From positions 1 to 51,209 of the forward strand of contig NZ_AZDB01000012.1 in NCBI RefSeq assembly GCF_001434585.1: a stretch of DNA of 51,209 nucleotides, in the 5' to 3' direction. The DNA is from Companilactobacillus crustorum JCM 15951 (GTDB lineage: Bacteria > Bacillota > Bacilli > Lactobacillales > Lactobacillaceae). Shown piece by piece: positions 26,587 to 35,545 of the stretch. Under the pieces are notes generated by a model. It was not told where the DNA came from, searched no databases, and saw only the letters and a list, made by a program, of their open reading frames with translations. The first letter of the stretch is position 1; every line of letters begins with the position of its first letter. The position numbers and the translations under genes were made by a program.

Positions 26587-27189
26587 ATGGCTAATCAGTA
26601 TTTTGAAAATGATCCTAGTTTGGAACATGAAATAAAAAACTTTAACTTTACGCTTCGCAAACATAATTTGGATTTTATGTCGGATAGTGGAGTTTTTTCA
26701 CGTCAAACCATCGATTTTGGATCTCGCGTTTTGATTGAAGCAATTGACTTTCAAAATATTCCCCAGGGAAACATTTTGGACGTTGGCTGTGGATATGGAC
26801 CAATTGGTTTAGCTCTGGCAAAGGATCAATCTAATCGCCAAGTAACGATGGTTGATGTTAATTTGCGAGCTTTAGATTTGGCAAGGAAAAATGCCCAAAC
26901 TAATCAGATTAAGAATGTGAATATCTTTGAGTCTGATACTTATAAGAGCGTTGAAGGTAAGTATGCCTTGATTGTTTCAAATCCGCCAGTACGTGCCGGC
27001 AAGAGCGTTGTAACTTCTATTTTGGCCGATGCTAAAGATTATTTGGAACCAAATGGTGAATTATGGATTGTTTTACAAAAAAAGCAGGGTGCTCCATCTG
27101 CTAAAAAACTTATGGACCAAACTTATGGTAATGTTGAAATTGTTACCCGTGATAAAGGTTATTATATTTTGAAAAGTAAAATGATATAA
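26587..27189 (+). CDS. Class I methyltransferase, RsmC/YbxB-like
   Basis: A 200-aa SAM-dependent methyltransferase related to the catalytic half of 16S rRNA m2G methyltransferase RsmC and to B. subtilis YbxB. It shows the SAM-binding loop LDVGCGYGPIGLALA (about 63-77), an acidic ribose contact in VDVN, and the amino-methyltransferase motif SNPPVRAG. ATG 26587 is preferred because AGGAAAGG lies eight bases upstream. YbxB lies directly after rplL in B. subtilis too, so the position supports orthology. The exact target nucleotide is not shown here. Confidence 0.9.
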   Translation: MANQYFENDPSLEHEIKNFNFTLRKHNLDFMSDSGVFSRQTIDFGSRVLIEAIDFQNIPQGNILDVGCGYGPIGLALAKDQSNRQVTMVDVNLRALDLARKNAQTNQIKNVNIFESDTYKSVEGKYALIVSNPPVRAGKSVVTSILADAKDYLEPNGELWIVLQKKQGAPSAKKLMDQTYGNVEIVTRDKGYYILKSKMI

Positions 27190-27233
27190 AATTTTACCGA
27201 GTAATGTTATATTCATCATGGAGGCGTTTTCTT

Positions 27234-27548
27234 ATGAAGAAAAAAATATTAATCGGTTTAATTCTCGCTGCAGGTTCAGCAGGAACATATTTTGCAATAT
27301 CTTCTTTAACCAAGCTTTTGAAAAATAAGGCGGTTCAACAAGATCGTAAAAAATTAGAATCTTATGTTGACGAATATCTGCATGGCAATGAAAAATTAAT
27401 GGAATTTGTTGGAACCTTATCCGACGACCAGGTCAAAGAATTAATTGAAATTCTTGATGCCTTAAAGAAAGAACAGAATCAATTAAAATTAAAGGCACCA
27501 GTTTTTCCAAAATACTTAGAAAAGAAAGTAACTAACTTAATTAGCTAA
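27234..27548 (+). CDS. Small membrane-anchored protein, unknown
   Basis: A 104-aa protein with one N-terminal membrane segment (about residues 5-25, preceded by KKK, so C-terminus inside or signal-anchor) and a charged, helical remainder (KNKAVQQDRKKLESYVDEY and SDDQVKELIEILDALKKEQN). ATG 27234 has GGAGG eight bases upstream. It lies between the rsmC-like gene and tadA, with its stop only one base before the tadA start, so it is probably co-translated with tadA. I do not recognise the family. Confidence 0.75.
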   Translation: MKKKILIGLILAAGSAGTYFAISSLTKLLKNKAVQQDRKKLESYVDEYLHGNEKLMEFVGTLSDDQVKELIEILDALKKEQNQLKLKAPVFPKYLEKKVTNLIS

Positions 27549-27549
27549 A

Positions 27550-28026
27550 ATGATATTTTCAGAAGAAAAAATAAATGAATATATGGATTTGGCCCTTGAT
27601 GAAGCAAAAAAGGCCGAGACCAGAAGAGAAGTACCAATTGGCTGCATTATCGTCGACAATATAACGGGTGAAGTGATTTCTCAAGGTTCTAACGAACGTG
27701 AAGAAACTCAAGACGCTATTAAGCATGCCGAGATTATTGCAATTGAAGCAGCTTGTCAAAAGGTTGGCAGTTGGCGTTTGGAACATACAAGTTTATTTGT
27801 AACTTTAGAACCATGTCCAATGTGTGCAGGCGCTATAATTAATAGTCGAATCGAGGAAGTTGTTTTTGGAGCTAATGATCCTAAAGCGGGATCAGTCGGC
27901 TCTATTAATAATCTGTTGGCGGAAATGCGCTACAATCATCAACCGGAAGTATTGAGCAATGTCAAAGCTGATGAAGCAGCTGAATTATTACGGAACTTTT
28001 TCAGAGAAATTCGACGTAAAAAGTAG
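27550..28026 (+). CDS. tadA: tRNA adenosine(34) deaminase
   Basis: Deaminates A34 to inosine in the wobble position of tRNA-Arg(ACG). The 158-aa protein is a typical zinc deaminase: H59-A60-E61 in KHAEII (zinc ligand and proton shuttle) and P88-C89-P90-M91-C92 in LEPCPMCAGAI (zinc ligands). It starts one base after the previous stop. The SRP RNA gene and dnaX follow as in B. subtilis (yaaJ-scr-dnaX). Confidence 0.96.
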   Translation: MIFSEEKINEYMDLALDEAKKAETRREVPIGCIIVDNITGEVISQGSNEREETQDAIKHAEIIAIEAACQKVGSWRLEHTSLFVTLEPCPMCAGAIINSRIEEVVFGANDPKAGSVGSINNLLAEMRYNHQPEVLSNVKADEAAELLRNFFREIRRKK

Positions 28027-28059
28027 AAAAAGATTTTAATTTATAGTATGATAGTTATT

Positions 28060-28150
28060 GCCGTAAGGCCTTAGGGCAATGGTGCTCTTACAAATCGTGT
28101 CAGATCCGGAAGGAAGCAGCACTAAGTAAGGTGTGTCATGTGCCTTTTGT
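28060..28150 (+). ncRNA. ffs: Signal recognition particle RNA, small bacterial type
   Basis: Contains the invariant SRP54-binding core AGATCCGGAAGGAAGCAGCA (28102-28121), flanked by helices: GGCA...ATGG and CTTAC (about 28075-28091) pair with GTAAG...CAT...TGCC (about 28127-28144). A -10-like TATGAT lies at 28047-28052. The size fits the ~100-nt 4.5S type of Lactobacillales, without the Alu domain of B. subtilis. Its position between tadA and dnaX is conserved. The exact ends are approximate. Confidence 0.93.
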
Positions 28151-28163
28151 TATGTATATAAGC

Positions 28164-28196
28164 CTCTCAATCTGTTCAAGATTGGGAGTTTTTTTG
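28164..28196 (+). terminator. Terminator after SRP RNA
   Basis: CTCTCAATC (28164-28172) pairs with GATTGGGAG (28180-28188, one G-T), T7 run. Confidence 0.88.
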
Positions 28197-28235
28197 TGTT
28201 AAAATTTACATATCAGTTTTTTTGAAGGAGAAAAA

Positions 28236-29948
28236 ATGGCATATCAAGCACTTTATCGAGTTTGGCGACCCCAAACTTTTTCTGATGTAATCGGCCAGGA
28301 GGTCATTACCCAGACATTGCGCAATGCGGTTGCTAGTCAGATGACTAGTCACGCTTATTTGTTCAGTGGACCACGTGGTACTGGTAAAACATCCTGTGCC
28401 AAAATTCTAGCCAAAGCGGTCAACTGCCTTAATCCACATGACGGTGAACCATGCAACGAATGTGAAATTTGTGTAGCTGCGAATGAGAACCGCTTAAATG
28501 ACGTGATTGAGATCGATGCTGCTTCAAATAATGGTGTCGAAGAGATCCGTGATATTCGAGACAAAGTTAAATACGCACCAACTGAAGCTAAGTTTAAAGT
28601 TTATATTATTGATGAAGTTCATATGCTTTCTCAAGGTGCCTTTAATGCTTTATTGAAGACATTGGAGGAACCACCTGCAAATGTTATGTTTATTTTAGCT
28701 ACAACTGAACCTCAGAAGATTCCAGCAACAATTATTTCCAGAACGCAAAGTTTCAATTTCCGAAGAATTTCTCGTCAAGATATTTTAAAACGAATGACTT
28801 TTATTTTAGATGATAAAAAAATCAAGTACGATGAGGAAGCCTTGAATATTATCGCTGCTTCTGCTGAGGGTGGAATGCGTGATGCTTTGAGTATTTTAGA
28901 TCAGGCATTATCGTATGGCGATGACGAGCTGACTTTGAAGAATGCTCAAGAAGTAACTGGCGCTTTAAGCAATGAACAAATTGTTTCTTATATGACGGCA
29001 ATCGCTGACAATAAACCTGCTGAGGCTTTAACAAGCTTGTATCAGATCTTGGCTAGTGGACGTTCGGCTTTGCGTTTTACAGAAATGATTATTCGGGTTT
29101 GTCGAAATTTAATTCTTTATAATTCTAATTCCGATCTATCTAAGCAAATGGATAATTCAGTGATGACTCAAGAATTATTGGATATTGCCAATAAGTTTGA
29201 CAATGCACGTTTGTTCTATATCGTTGATCAAGTTAGCGCTACGCAAAAGAATCTGAAAAATTCCAATCAAACTGATATTTACATGGAAATTTTAACTGTA
29301 AAAATCAGTGAACCTAAGTTGGAAGAGGCAACGTCAGAAGAAACAGATACTGCAAGTTCAATTGATAATGTAGAAATTGATAAATTACGTGATGAAATTT
29401 CCCATCTTCAAAGTGAGGTTAAAGATCTCTCTAATGGGAAACCTGCAACACCTGTTCAATCAAAACCCAAGGCACATCATCGAGCAAATACAACTGCACG
29501 TTTGAATAAAACAGCTATTTATAAAGTATTAGGCAGTGCTACCAAGGACGATTTAGCTAATGCTAAAGATGTCTGGCCTGATTTAATGAGTATGTTAGAG
29601 ATATCTCAACGTGCTATGATGAGAGTGGCTGAACCTGTAGCAGCTTCTGCCGAAGGAATCGTTGTCGCTTTTGACTACGCAATGTGGTTTGAACAAGTAC
29701 AAGATGACAGTGAATTTTTGAAAGAACTGACAGATAACGTTAGTCGCTTAATGAAAAAGGATTGTCAGATCGTTCTTGTCCCCAAAGCTGATTGGCCTAA
29801 AATTCGTAAAGAATATATTGACAATAATATTGATTCCAGCAATAAAGACAAGGTAAAATCTAAGAAAGAAACTAAAAAAACTGATCCCACCGTTGAAGAA
29901 GCAGTAAAATTATTTGGTGACGATATAGTTGATATAAAAGATGACTAG
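28236..29948 (+). CDS. dnaX: DNA polymerase III subunits gamma/tau
   Basis: The clamp-loader ATPase that also links polymerase and helicase at the fork. The 570-aa protein has Walker A GPRGTGKT (45-52), a zinc module (C64, C73, C76, C79), Walker B DEVH (126-129), and a C-terminal tau region with a Lys-rich tail. ATG 28236 follows GAAGGAG. It opens the dnaX-ebfC-recR-yaaL operon. Confidence 0.97.
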   Translation: MAYQALYRVWRPQTFSDVIGQEVITQTLRNAVASQMTSHAYLFSGPRGTGKTSCAKILAKAVNCLNPHDGEPCNECEICVAANENRLNDVIEIDAASNNGVEEIRDIRDKVKYAPTEAKFKVYIIDEVHMLSQGAFNALLKTLEEPPANVMFILATTEPQKIPATIISRTQSFNFRRISRQDILKRMTFILDDKKIKYDEEALNIIAASAEGGMRDALSILDQALSYGDDELTLKNAQEVTGALSNEQIVSYMTAIADNKPAEALTSLYQILASGRSALRFTEMIIRVCRNLILYNSNSDLSKQMDNSVMTQELLDIANKFDNARLFYIVDQVSATQKNLKNSNQTDIYMEILTVKISEPKLEEATSEETDTASSIDNVEIDKLRDEISHLQSEVKDLSNGKPATPVQSKPKAHHRANTTARLNKTAIYKVLGSATKDDLANAKDVWPDLMSMLEISQRAMMRVAEPVAASAEGIVVAFDYAMWFEQVQDDSEFLKELTDNVSRLMKKDCQIVLVPKADWPKIRKEYIDNNIDSSNKDKVKSKKETKKTDPTVEEAVKLFGDDIVDIKDD

Positions 29949-29959
29949 GAGGAATTACT

Positions 29960-30289
29960 ATGAGTAAAGGAATGCCAAATATGGGTGGAATGGGTGGCAA
30001 TATGGCTAACATTATGCGCCAAGCCCAAAAGATGCAAAAAGAAGTGCAAGCAACAACAGAAGAATTAAATAAAAAAGAGTATACTGGTAGTTCAGTTGAT
30101 GACTTTGTCACTGTTAAAGTTACTGGTGAAAAGAAGATTGCTGATTTGACAATCAGTGAAAAAATTATTGATCCAGATGATCCTGATACATTGCAAGATA
30201 TGTTGATCGATGCTTTAAACAATGCTTTTGAAGAAGTAGACAAAGACAAACAATCTAAATTAGGTAAATACACAAACGGGTTGATGTAA
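29960..30289 (+). CDS. ebfC: YbaB/EbfC nucleoid-associated protein
   Basis: A 109-aa small DNA-binding dimer (YbaB/EbfC family). Its Met/Gly-rich start ([19 protein letters not shown]) leads into a helix [20 protein letters not shown], then a sheet with [17 protein letters not shown]. It lies between dnaX and recR, an arrangement conserved in most bacteria, and its stop overlaps the recR ATG. Its role in RecR-linked repair is suspected from synteny, not proven. Confidence 0.95.
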   Translation: MSKGMPNMGGMGGNMANIMRQAQKMQKEVQATTEELNKKEYTGSSVDDFVTVKVTGEKKIADLTISEKIIDPDDPDTLQDMLIDALNNAFEEVDKDKQSKLGKYTNGLM

Positions 30290-30888
30290 TGAAATATCCA
30301 GAACCAATATCAAAGTTAATTGATAGTTATATGATGTTACCAGGTATCGGTCGTAAGACTGCTACCCGAATGGCATTCTTTACACTTGGAATGGAAAAAG
30401 ATCAAGTGCAAGAATTTGCTGATAATTTAATTTCTGCAAAGACGGATTTAAAATCATGTAAGATTTGTGGAAATATTACAACTGAGGAAATTTGTCCGAT
30501 TTGTAGTGACAAGAGTCGTGATCAGTCGACTATTTTGGTAGTTGAACAGGCTAAAGATATCATGTCGTTAGACGACATGAATGGTTATAATGGCTTGTAT
30601 CACGTGCTAGGAGGGGTCTTATCGCCAGTTGATGGAATAGGGCCAGAGGATTTGAATATTAAGTTGTTGTTGAATCGTTTGAAGCAAAATCAAGCCGTTA
30701 AGGAATTGATCATTGCTACAAATGCAACTCCAGAAGGGGAAGCAACTGCTCAGTATTTGGCCAAATTGGTTAAGCCAGCAGGAATAAAAGTAACCAGACT
30801 AGCACATGGATTGGCCGTTGGATCTGACATTGAATATGCAGATGAAATGACACTGAAGAGTGCTGTTCTTGGACGCAGGGAGATTTAA
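30289..30888 (+). CDS. recR: Recombination protein RecR
   Basis: Acts with RecO and RecF to load RecA on gapped DNA. The 199-aa protein has an N-terminal helix-hairpin-helix ([14 protein letters not shown], 16-29), a C4 zinc finger (C57, C60, C69, C72), a Toprim domain starting [10 protein letters not shown], and a C-terminal Walker-B-like region. The start overlaps the ebfC stop. Confidence 0.97.
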   Translation: MKYPEPISKLIDSYMMLPGIGRKTATRMAFFTLGMEKDQVQEFADNLISAKTDLKSCKICGNITTEEICPICSDKSRDQSTILVVEQAKDIMSLDDMNGYNGLYHVLGGVLSPVDGIGPEDLNIKLLLNRLKQNQAVKELIIATNATPEGEATAQYLAKLVKPAGIKVTRLAHGLAVGSDIEYADEMTLKSAVLGRREI

Positions 30889-30889
30889 C

Positions 30890-31177
30890 ATGTTTGGTAG
30901 AAAAAAAGTATCCGTCCAAAAAATGGAAGACGATCGCCTTTTAGATAATATTCACCAGATTCAGCAAAGAATTAACAATACACAGAAAATGATCAATAAT
31001 TCAGTTGATGTTGATGAAACAACGAGAATCAATTTGAAATTAGATAAGCTAAAGTATCAATTCTTGTATTTGGAAGCCAGAAGAAGAAAAGCTAAAGCTA
31101 AGGCTACTACCAATATTATCTTCGGTGATGAAGATACATTTTTGAAGCAACCTAGCCGTGCTGAAAAACACTGGTAA
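30890..31177 (+). CDS. yaaL: YaaL family protein (DUF2508)
   Basis: A 95-aa charged helical protein of the YaaL family, which follows recR in most Bacilli. It begins MFGRKKVSVQKMEDDRLLDN and continues as a likely coiled coil through IQQRINNTQKMI and KLDKLKYQFLYLEARRRKAK. ATG 30890 was chosen because GGGAGA lies upstream and the family starts with MFG/MFFRK; a longer form would overlap recR. Function unknown. A terminator follows. Confidence 0.88.
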   Translation: MFGRKKVSVQKMEDDRLLDNIHQIQQRINNTQKMINNSVDVDETTRINLKLDKLKYQFLYLEARRRKAKAKATTNIIFGDEDTFLKQPSRAEKHW

Positions 31178-31191
31178 AAGATAATAAACTT

Positions 31192-31248
31192 AAAAAACTG
31201 ATAATTCAGGTGGATGGAAGATATCTTGCCTAGTTATCAGTTTTTTTA
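31192..31248 (+). terminator. Terminator of the dnaX operon
   Basis: AAAAAACTGATAA (31192-31204) pairs with TTATCAGTTTTTTT (31234-31247), with a smaller hairpin in the loop. Confidence 0.85.
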
Positions 31249-31384
31249 TATAAAAATTTGGTAATTGAAAGATATATTGAATTATTGTCGACTGGAAGTT
31301 AGCCTAAAGAAAACCCAAGACGTAAAGTTTCATTTCTTTCTGATTTCAAGTAAAATAGTAGTAATCATCTAGGAGAGATATTAT

Positions 31385-32035
31385 ATGTCAGGAATATTTA
31401 TATCATTTGAAGGACCAGACGGAGCGGGTAAAACAACTGCTCTCAAAAAATTAATGCCACTTTTACAGGCAAAGACCGACCAAGAGATCGTGCTTTCACG
31501 CGAGCCTGGCGGCAGTCCCATTTCTGAAAAAATCAGAAAGATTATTTTGGATATTCATGATGAAGAAATGGATCCAAGAACAGAAGCGTTGCTATATGCG
31601 GCTTCCAGAAGACAGCATTTGATCGATGTTATTTTGCCGACTTTGAAAGCTGGAAAGATTATGCTAAGCGATCGCTTCGTTGACAGTTCTATCGCCTACC
31701 AAGGTGGAGGTCGACAAATTGGAACTAGAGAAGTAGCTGCTGTTAATGATTTTGCCATTGATGGACATTTACCAGATTTGACGATTTACTTTGATGTAAC
31801 CCCAGCGGTTGGATTAGCCCGAATTAAAAAAGATCATGAGGGAGCAATGGATCGCTTAGAAAAAGAAGCTATCAGTTTTCATAATCGAGTTTATGATTCA
31901 TATATTGATCTGCTTAAAGAAAATCCTGATCGAATTAAAAAAATCGATGCGCAACAAAGTCCTGAGCAAGTTGTTCAAGATGCATTAAAAGTTATTACAG
32001 AAAAATTTCCAGAAACTTTTAACAAAGGAGAATAA
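31385..32035 (+). CDS. tmk: dTMP kinase
   Basis: Phosphorylates dTMP to dTDP, an essential step in dTTP synthesis. The 216-aa protein shows the P-loop FEGPDGAGKTT (8-18), the DR(F/Y) motif in LSDRFVDSSIAYQG, and a C-terminal lid. ATG 31385 has AGGAGAG upstream. First gene of tmk-darA-holB-yabA-rsmI. Confidence 0.96.
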   Translation: MSGIFISFEGPDGAGKTTALKKLMPLLQAKTDQEIVLSREPGGSPISEKIRKIILDIHDEEMDPRTEALLYAASRRQHLIDVILPTLKAGKIMLSDRFVDSSIAYQGGGRQIGTREVAAVNDFAIDGHLPDLTIYFDVTPAVGLARIKKDHEGAMDRLEKEAISFHNRVYDSYIDLLKENPDRIKKIDAQQSPEQVVQDALKVITEKFPETFNKGE

Positions 32036-32038
32036 ATT

Positions 32039-32365
32039 ATGAAACTCATTGTAGCCATAGTGCAAGATAAGGATAGTCAACAATTACAAACGAATTTGGT
32101 TGAAAAGGATTTTAGAGCCACACAATTACCATCAACCGGTGGCTTTTTGAAAGCCGGCAACTGTACTTTCTTAATCGGTGTTGAAGAGGAAAAGGTTGAT
32201 GACGCTTTAACTGTTATCAAAAAAACTTGTCATACTAGATCACAATATGTCACACCAACTTTCCTTATGCCAGAAGCGGCCTCTAGTTTAGGCGATCCTG
32301 TGGAAGTTCAAGTTGGTGGAGCTACATGCTTTATTTTGCCAGTAGATAAATTTGTGAGATTTTAA
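32039..32365 (+). CDS. darA: Cyclic di-AMP receptor DarA/PstA (PII-like)
   Basis: A 108-aa trimeric PII-like protein (DUF970) that binds c-di-AMP. Diagnostic features are MKLIVAIVQDKD, the T-loop region with RATQLPSTGGFLKAGN, and the B-loop with GDPVEVQVGGATCFILPV. It lies three bases after tmk and before holB, its standard location in Firmicutes. Its output is unknown even in model species. The presence of Kup elsewhere in the window fits a c-di-AMP-regulated K+ economy, but that link is only circumstantial. Confidence 0.95.
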   Translation: MKLIVAIVQDKDSQQLQTNLVEKDFRATQLPSTGGFLKAGNCTFLIGVEEEKVDDALTVIKKTCHTRSQYVTPTFLMPEAASSLGDPVEVQVGGATCFILPVDKFVRF

Positions 32366-32367
32366 AA

Positions 32368-33321
32368 ATGGAGAGTTTAGTAGAAGAGCAGCCAAGGGTT
32401 GTCCATGAATTTCAAAAGATTATCTCTTCTCAAATGTTGTCTCATGCGTATTTAATCGATAATGCTTCTTCCAAAGTTAGACAACAAATGGCCATCTGGT
32501 TAGCTCAGTCACAGTTTTGTGAGAATCCACAAGAGGGTGCGCCTGATCAGACTTGTCAAAAATGTCGAACGATTGCTTTGGGAGATAATCCCGACGTTTT
32601 GGAAATTAAAACTGAAAAACAGAGTATTGGTGTCGATGATATAAAATTTTTCAAAAAGGAAGCCAATATGGCTGCCACTCAAGGAAATCGACGCATTTTA
32701 ATCATTGATGAAGCTGAAAAAATGACGGTGCAAGCAGCTAACAACCTGTTGAAAACAATTGAAGAACCTGAAGGCAATTTAATGATTATTCTATTGGCTG
32801 ATTCAGCCAAGCAACTTTTGCCGACGATTCAATCTCGAGTTCAGACCTTCCATTTGTCCAATAAAAGCAATGAGGATGAAATTGCTAGTTTAGTTAAAGA
32901 GGGATTTAAAACAGAGCAGGCACAAAGGGCGCTACAAGTTACCGATATTAAATATTTGATTAATATTTCTGGCGATAAGTATGAGTCATTAATGAATGCA
33001 ATTACTAATTGGCTGAAGGAAGTTAACAAACAAAAAATAAATTGTTTTGTCGACATACAGACCGATATAATGCCTTTAGTTGAGAATAAAAACCAACAAC
33101 ATTTGGTTTTTGACATGTTGAATCAAATTTTTAGTGATATATTATCAATTAGGTACAATTTAGAAAAATCAACATTAGTGTCTGTGGATATCTTGAATAA
33201 TAAAAATATTAAACGAGTCATCGAAATGTCTGATGACTTATTCACAGCCGAACAAATGTGGAAAAGTAATGTATCGTTCCAGGCTATTTTAGAAGATTTG
33301 TCATTAAAATTTGTGGATTAG
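32368..33321 (+). CDS. holB: DNA polymerase III subunit delta'
   Basis: The structural, non-ATPase AAA+ subunit of the clamp loader. The 317-aa protein resembles DnaX in its N-terminal half but lacks a P-loop (YLIDNASSKVRQQMA in its place), as expected. It keeps cysteines C51, C63 and C66 of a zinc module, while the fourth Cys is not obvious. IIDEAEKMTVQAANNLLKTI and the SRC-like SRVQTF segment support the call. ATG lies two bases after darA. Confidence 0.93.
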   Translation: MESLVEEQPRVVHEFQKIISSQMLSHAYLIDNASSKVRQQMAIWLAQSQFCENPQEGAPDQTCQKCRTIALGDNPDVLEIKTEKQSIGVDDIKFFKKEANMAATQGNRRILIIDEAEKMTVQAANNLLKTIEEPEGNLMIILLADSAKQLLPTIQSRVQTFHLSNKSNEDEIASLVKEGFKTEQAQRALQVTDIKYLINISGDKYESLMNAITNWLKEVNKQKINCFVDIQTDIMPLVENKNQQHLVFDMLNQIFSDILSIRYNLEKSTLVSVDILNNKNIKRVIEMSDDLFTAEQMWKSNVSFQAILEDLSLKFVD

Positions 33322-33332
33322 TAGGTGAAATC

Positions 33333-33698
33333 ATGGCAGAGAAAGATTTATATGATGAATTTGAGACAATCACAAATCAACTAAATGATATAAGTAAAAA
33401 AGTTTCTTTGCTTAAAGAAGAGTTATCTAAGACTTTGGAAGAAAAAGAAGAGTTAAAGATAGAGAATCAAAATCTTCGCAAGCATTTAGAAAAAATGGGT
33501 TATGAGGATAAGGATTTTAAGGGCAATGAGCTGTCTTACTCACGATTGAATTTGGAAAATTTATATCGTAAAGGATTTCATGTTTGCCAACAATTCTACG
33601 GAACTCATCGTAAAGATAAGGAAGAGTGCATTTTTTGTACGAACGTTCTTTATGGCAGTAACGATAAAGGCAAAAAGAAAAAAGTTAAGATTAATTAG
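33333..33698 (+). CDS. yabA: Replication initiation control protein YabA
   Basis: Restrains DnaA by bridging it to the DnaN clamp, limiting over-initiation. The 121-aa protein has an N-terminal leucine-zipper-like coiled coil (about 8-55) and a C-terminal zinc domain with H83/C85, C99 and C102. It lies 11 bp after holB with AGGTGA upstream. A short Lys-rich tail follows the zinc site. Confidence 0.94.
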   Translation: MAEKDLYDEFETITNQLNDISKKVSLLKEELSKTLEEKEELKIENQNLRKHLEKMGYEDKDFKGNELSYSRLNLENLYRKGFHVCQQFYGTHRKDKEECIFCTNVLYGSNDKGKKKKVKIN

Positions 33699-33716
33699 AT
33701 AAGGGGAGCTATTTGA

Positions 33717-34589
33717 ATGAAAGAACAAAGGAGTTTTGTTGATAATTCGAAGGGCTGCCTTTTTTTAGTGCCAACACCAATTGGCAATTTAGAGGACATG
33801 ACTTTTCGAGCTGTTAACACGTTGAAAGACGTTGATTTAGTAGCTGCTGAAGATACACGTAATACTAAAAATTTATTAAATCATTTTGAAATACCAACAG
33901 AATTAATAAGCTTTCATGAGCACAATACTGCACAACGTATTCCGGAATTAATAGAAAAAATGAATGCTGGACTAAAAATTGCTCAAGTCAGTGATGCTGG
34001 AGCACCTTCAATTAGTGATCCCGGTAAAGAGTTAGTTAAGGCAGCTATCAAAGCTGATATTGCTGTGGTTCCTTTACCTGGTGCAACAGCTTCTGTAACT
34101 GCCCTAATTGCTTCAGGAATCGCTCCGCAACCATTTTATTTCTTTGGCTTTTTGCCTCGGAAGGGTAAGGAAAGAACTGAAGCCTTGAGTGACTTGGCAC
34201 AACGTCAGGAAACTACGATTGTTTACGAATCGCCTTACCGAGTAAAAAAGACGATTCAAGATTTAATTACCAATTTTGGTGCTGAACGTCAGATCACTTT
34301 GGCCCGTGAATTGACTAAGATTCATGAAGCTTTTTTGCGTGGCAGTTTGGCTCAAGTGGCTCAGTACTATGAAGAAAATGATTCCAAGGGTGAGTATGTG
34401 TTAATTATTGCTGGCAAGCCTGAAGAAGCAGTTGCGGTTGAATCAGATGATGATTTAGTATCAACTGTGGACAAGTTAATCAAGCAAGGACAAAAACCAA
34501 ATAAAGCTATTAAAGAAGTAGCTAATCAAAATGGATTAAAAAAGCAAGATGTTTATAATCTTTATCATGGAATTGGAGAGAACGACTAG
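33717..34589 (+). CDS. rsmI: 16S rRNA (cytidine(1402)-2'-O)-methyltransferase
   Basis: Methylates C1402 of 16S rRNA on the 2'-OH. The 290-aa protein is a tetrapyrrole-methylase-fold enzyme with LVPTPIGNLEDMTFRA (about 18-33), EDTRNTKNLL, VSDAGAPSISDPG and PLPGATASVTALIASG. The last about 45 residues form the RsmI HTH tail. ATG 33717 follows AAGGGGAG. Its TAG stop shares a base with the GTG start of the next gene. Confidence 0.96.
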   Translation: MKEQRSFVDNSKGCLFLVPTPIGNLEDMTFRAVNTLKDVDLVAAEDTRNTKNLLNHFEIPTELISFHEHNTAQRIPELIEKMNAGLKIAQVSDAGAPSISDPGKELVKAAIKADIAVVPLPGATASVTALIASGIAPQPFYFFGFLPRKGKERTEALSDLAQRQETTIVYESPYRVKKTIQDLITNFGAERQITLARELTKIHEAFLRGSLAQVAQYYEENDSKGEYVLIIAGKPEEAVAVESDDDLVSTVDKLIKQGQKPNKAIKEVANQNGLKKQDVYNLYHGIGEND

Positions 34590-35332
34590 TGGCAAATGAT
34601 AGAAACTATACGCTAGAGATGGAAGTACCTTATTATTTTGTCAATTTTACTGGAGACATTCGCTTGTCTGCCTTGGTGGATATGATGTTATTAACTTCTG
34701 AGAAGCAATTGCATCAATCTAATGTTGACAGTACTGAAATGGTCAAAGATAACGGTTTAGGTTGGGTCGTAGTACAGTATCATATGGATATTGATAAGAT
34801 GCCTCGATTAGGACAAAAGTTAAAAATTACTACTCAAGCAACGAGTTATAATAAGTACTTTTTCTATCGTGATTTTTGGGTAGATGATGAAAAAGACAAT
34901 CGAATGGTTACCGCACAAAGTTCGTTTGTTTTAATTGATATCAAAGAACGTAAAATGGTCAGTGTAAGCGATCGTTTGGATGATAAGTTTGGAGCCGAAG
35001 AAACAAGTAAATTACGTCGCTTTAAACGTTTACGAGTGCCAGAAGAGTATGATTTTAAGCAACCGCAGCATATTGGATACTACAATATTGATGTTAATAA
35101 ACATGTTAATAATTCATATTATTTTGACTGGATGGTTGATACTTTAGATCTCGATTATATTGCCCACCATCAAATCAAGAGTATTGATATTAAATATGAA
35201 AAAGAGTTGAATATGCAAAGTGATCCTCTTTCATATGTCAAAGTGGATAATACGAACAATAAATCTATTCATTGGATAAAAAATGGTGACGTACTGAATG
35301 TTATCGCTGAATTTGAGTGGGAAAATAAATAA
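34589..35332 (+). CDS. Acyl-ACP thioesterase (FAT family)
   Basis: A 247-aa double-hotdog thioesterase that releases fatty acids from acyl carrier protein. The first hotdog contains YYFVNFTGDIRLSALVDMM and LGWVVVQYHMDIDKMP, and the second begins near residue 155 with HIGYYNIDVNKHVNNSYYF. The conserved N-x-H-V-N-N segment is the family's catalytic region. It starts at GTG 34589, overlapping the rsmI stop by one base, so it is translationally coupled to rsmI. A physiological role in recycling or exporting fatty acids is likely but not shown. Confidence 0.9.
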   Translation: MANDRNYTLEMEVPYYFVNFTGDIRLSALVDMMLLTSEKQLHQSNVDSTEMVKDNGLGWVVVQYHMDIDKMPRLGQKLKITTQATSYNKYFFYRDFWVDDEKDNRMVTAQSSFVLIDIKERKMVSVSDRLDDKFGAEETSKLRRFKRLRVPEEYDFKQPQHIGYYNIDVNKHVNNSYYFDWMVDTLDLDYIAHHQIKSIDIKYEKELNMQSDPLSYVKVDNTNNKSIHWIKNGDVLNVIAEFEWENK

Positions 35333-35396
35333 AAAGCAAACTAAATACTTGTTCAGAAAAAATTTAGTGTTAATATAGACGAGTACTAAAAAATTT

Positions 35397-35486
35397 GGGG
35401 TAGGATTCAAGGCGTTAAGTGCTGATGGAACGGAATGTGAACATCGGACAAAGAGTTTTCTCGCGATCTTGTTTCCGCATTCGCCA
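35397..35486 (+). promoter_or_regulatory. Tetrahydrofolate (THF) riboswitch
   Basis: The leader contains the conserved THF aptamer landmarks in order: GGGGTAGGATTC, GGCGTTAAGTGC (35411-35422), GGAATGTG, and the 3' strand CCGCATTCGCC (35475-35485). The AAGTGCTGATG/CATCGGAC segments form an internal helix. It lies upstream of folT, a usual THF riboswitch target. Further downstream CTCC (35524-35527) can pair with GGAG (35533-35536) of the folT ribosome binding site, consistent with control of translation. A weak promoter (TTGTTC 35349, TAATAT 35371) precedes it. Confidence 0.85.
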
Positions 35487-35545
35487 CTTTATATATGTCT
35501 CTTTTGCCTATATCTGGTGGCAGCTCCTTTGGGGAGATGTCGATT

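Noticed and set aside
29870-29882. A7 run near the end of dnaX as a programmed frameshift making gamma
   Set aside because: It lies only about 25 codons before the stop, so a shift there would not give a gamma-sized product; no supporting downstream structure seen.
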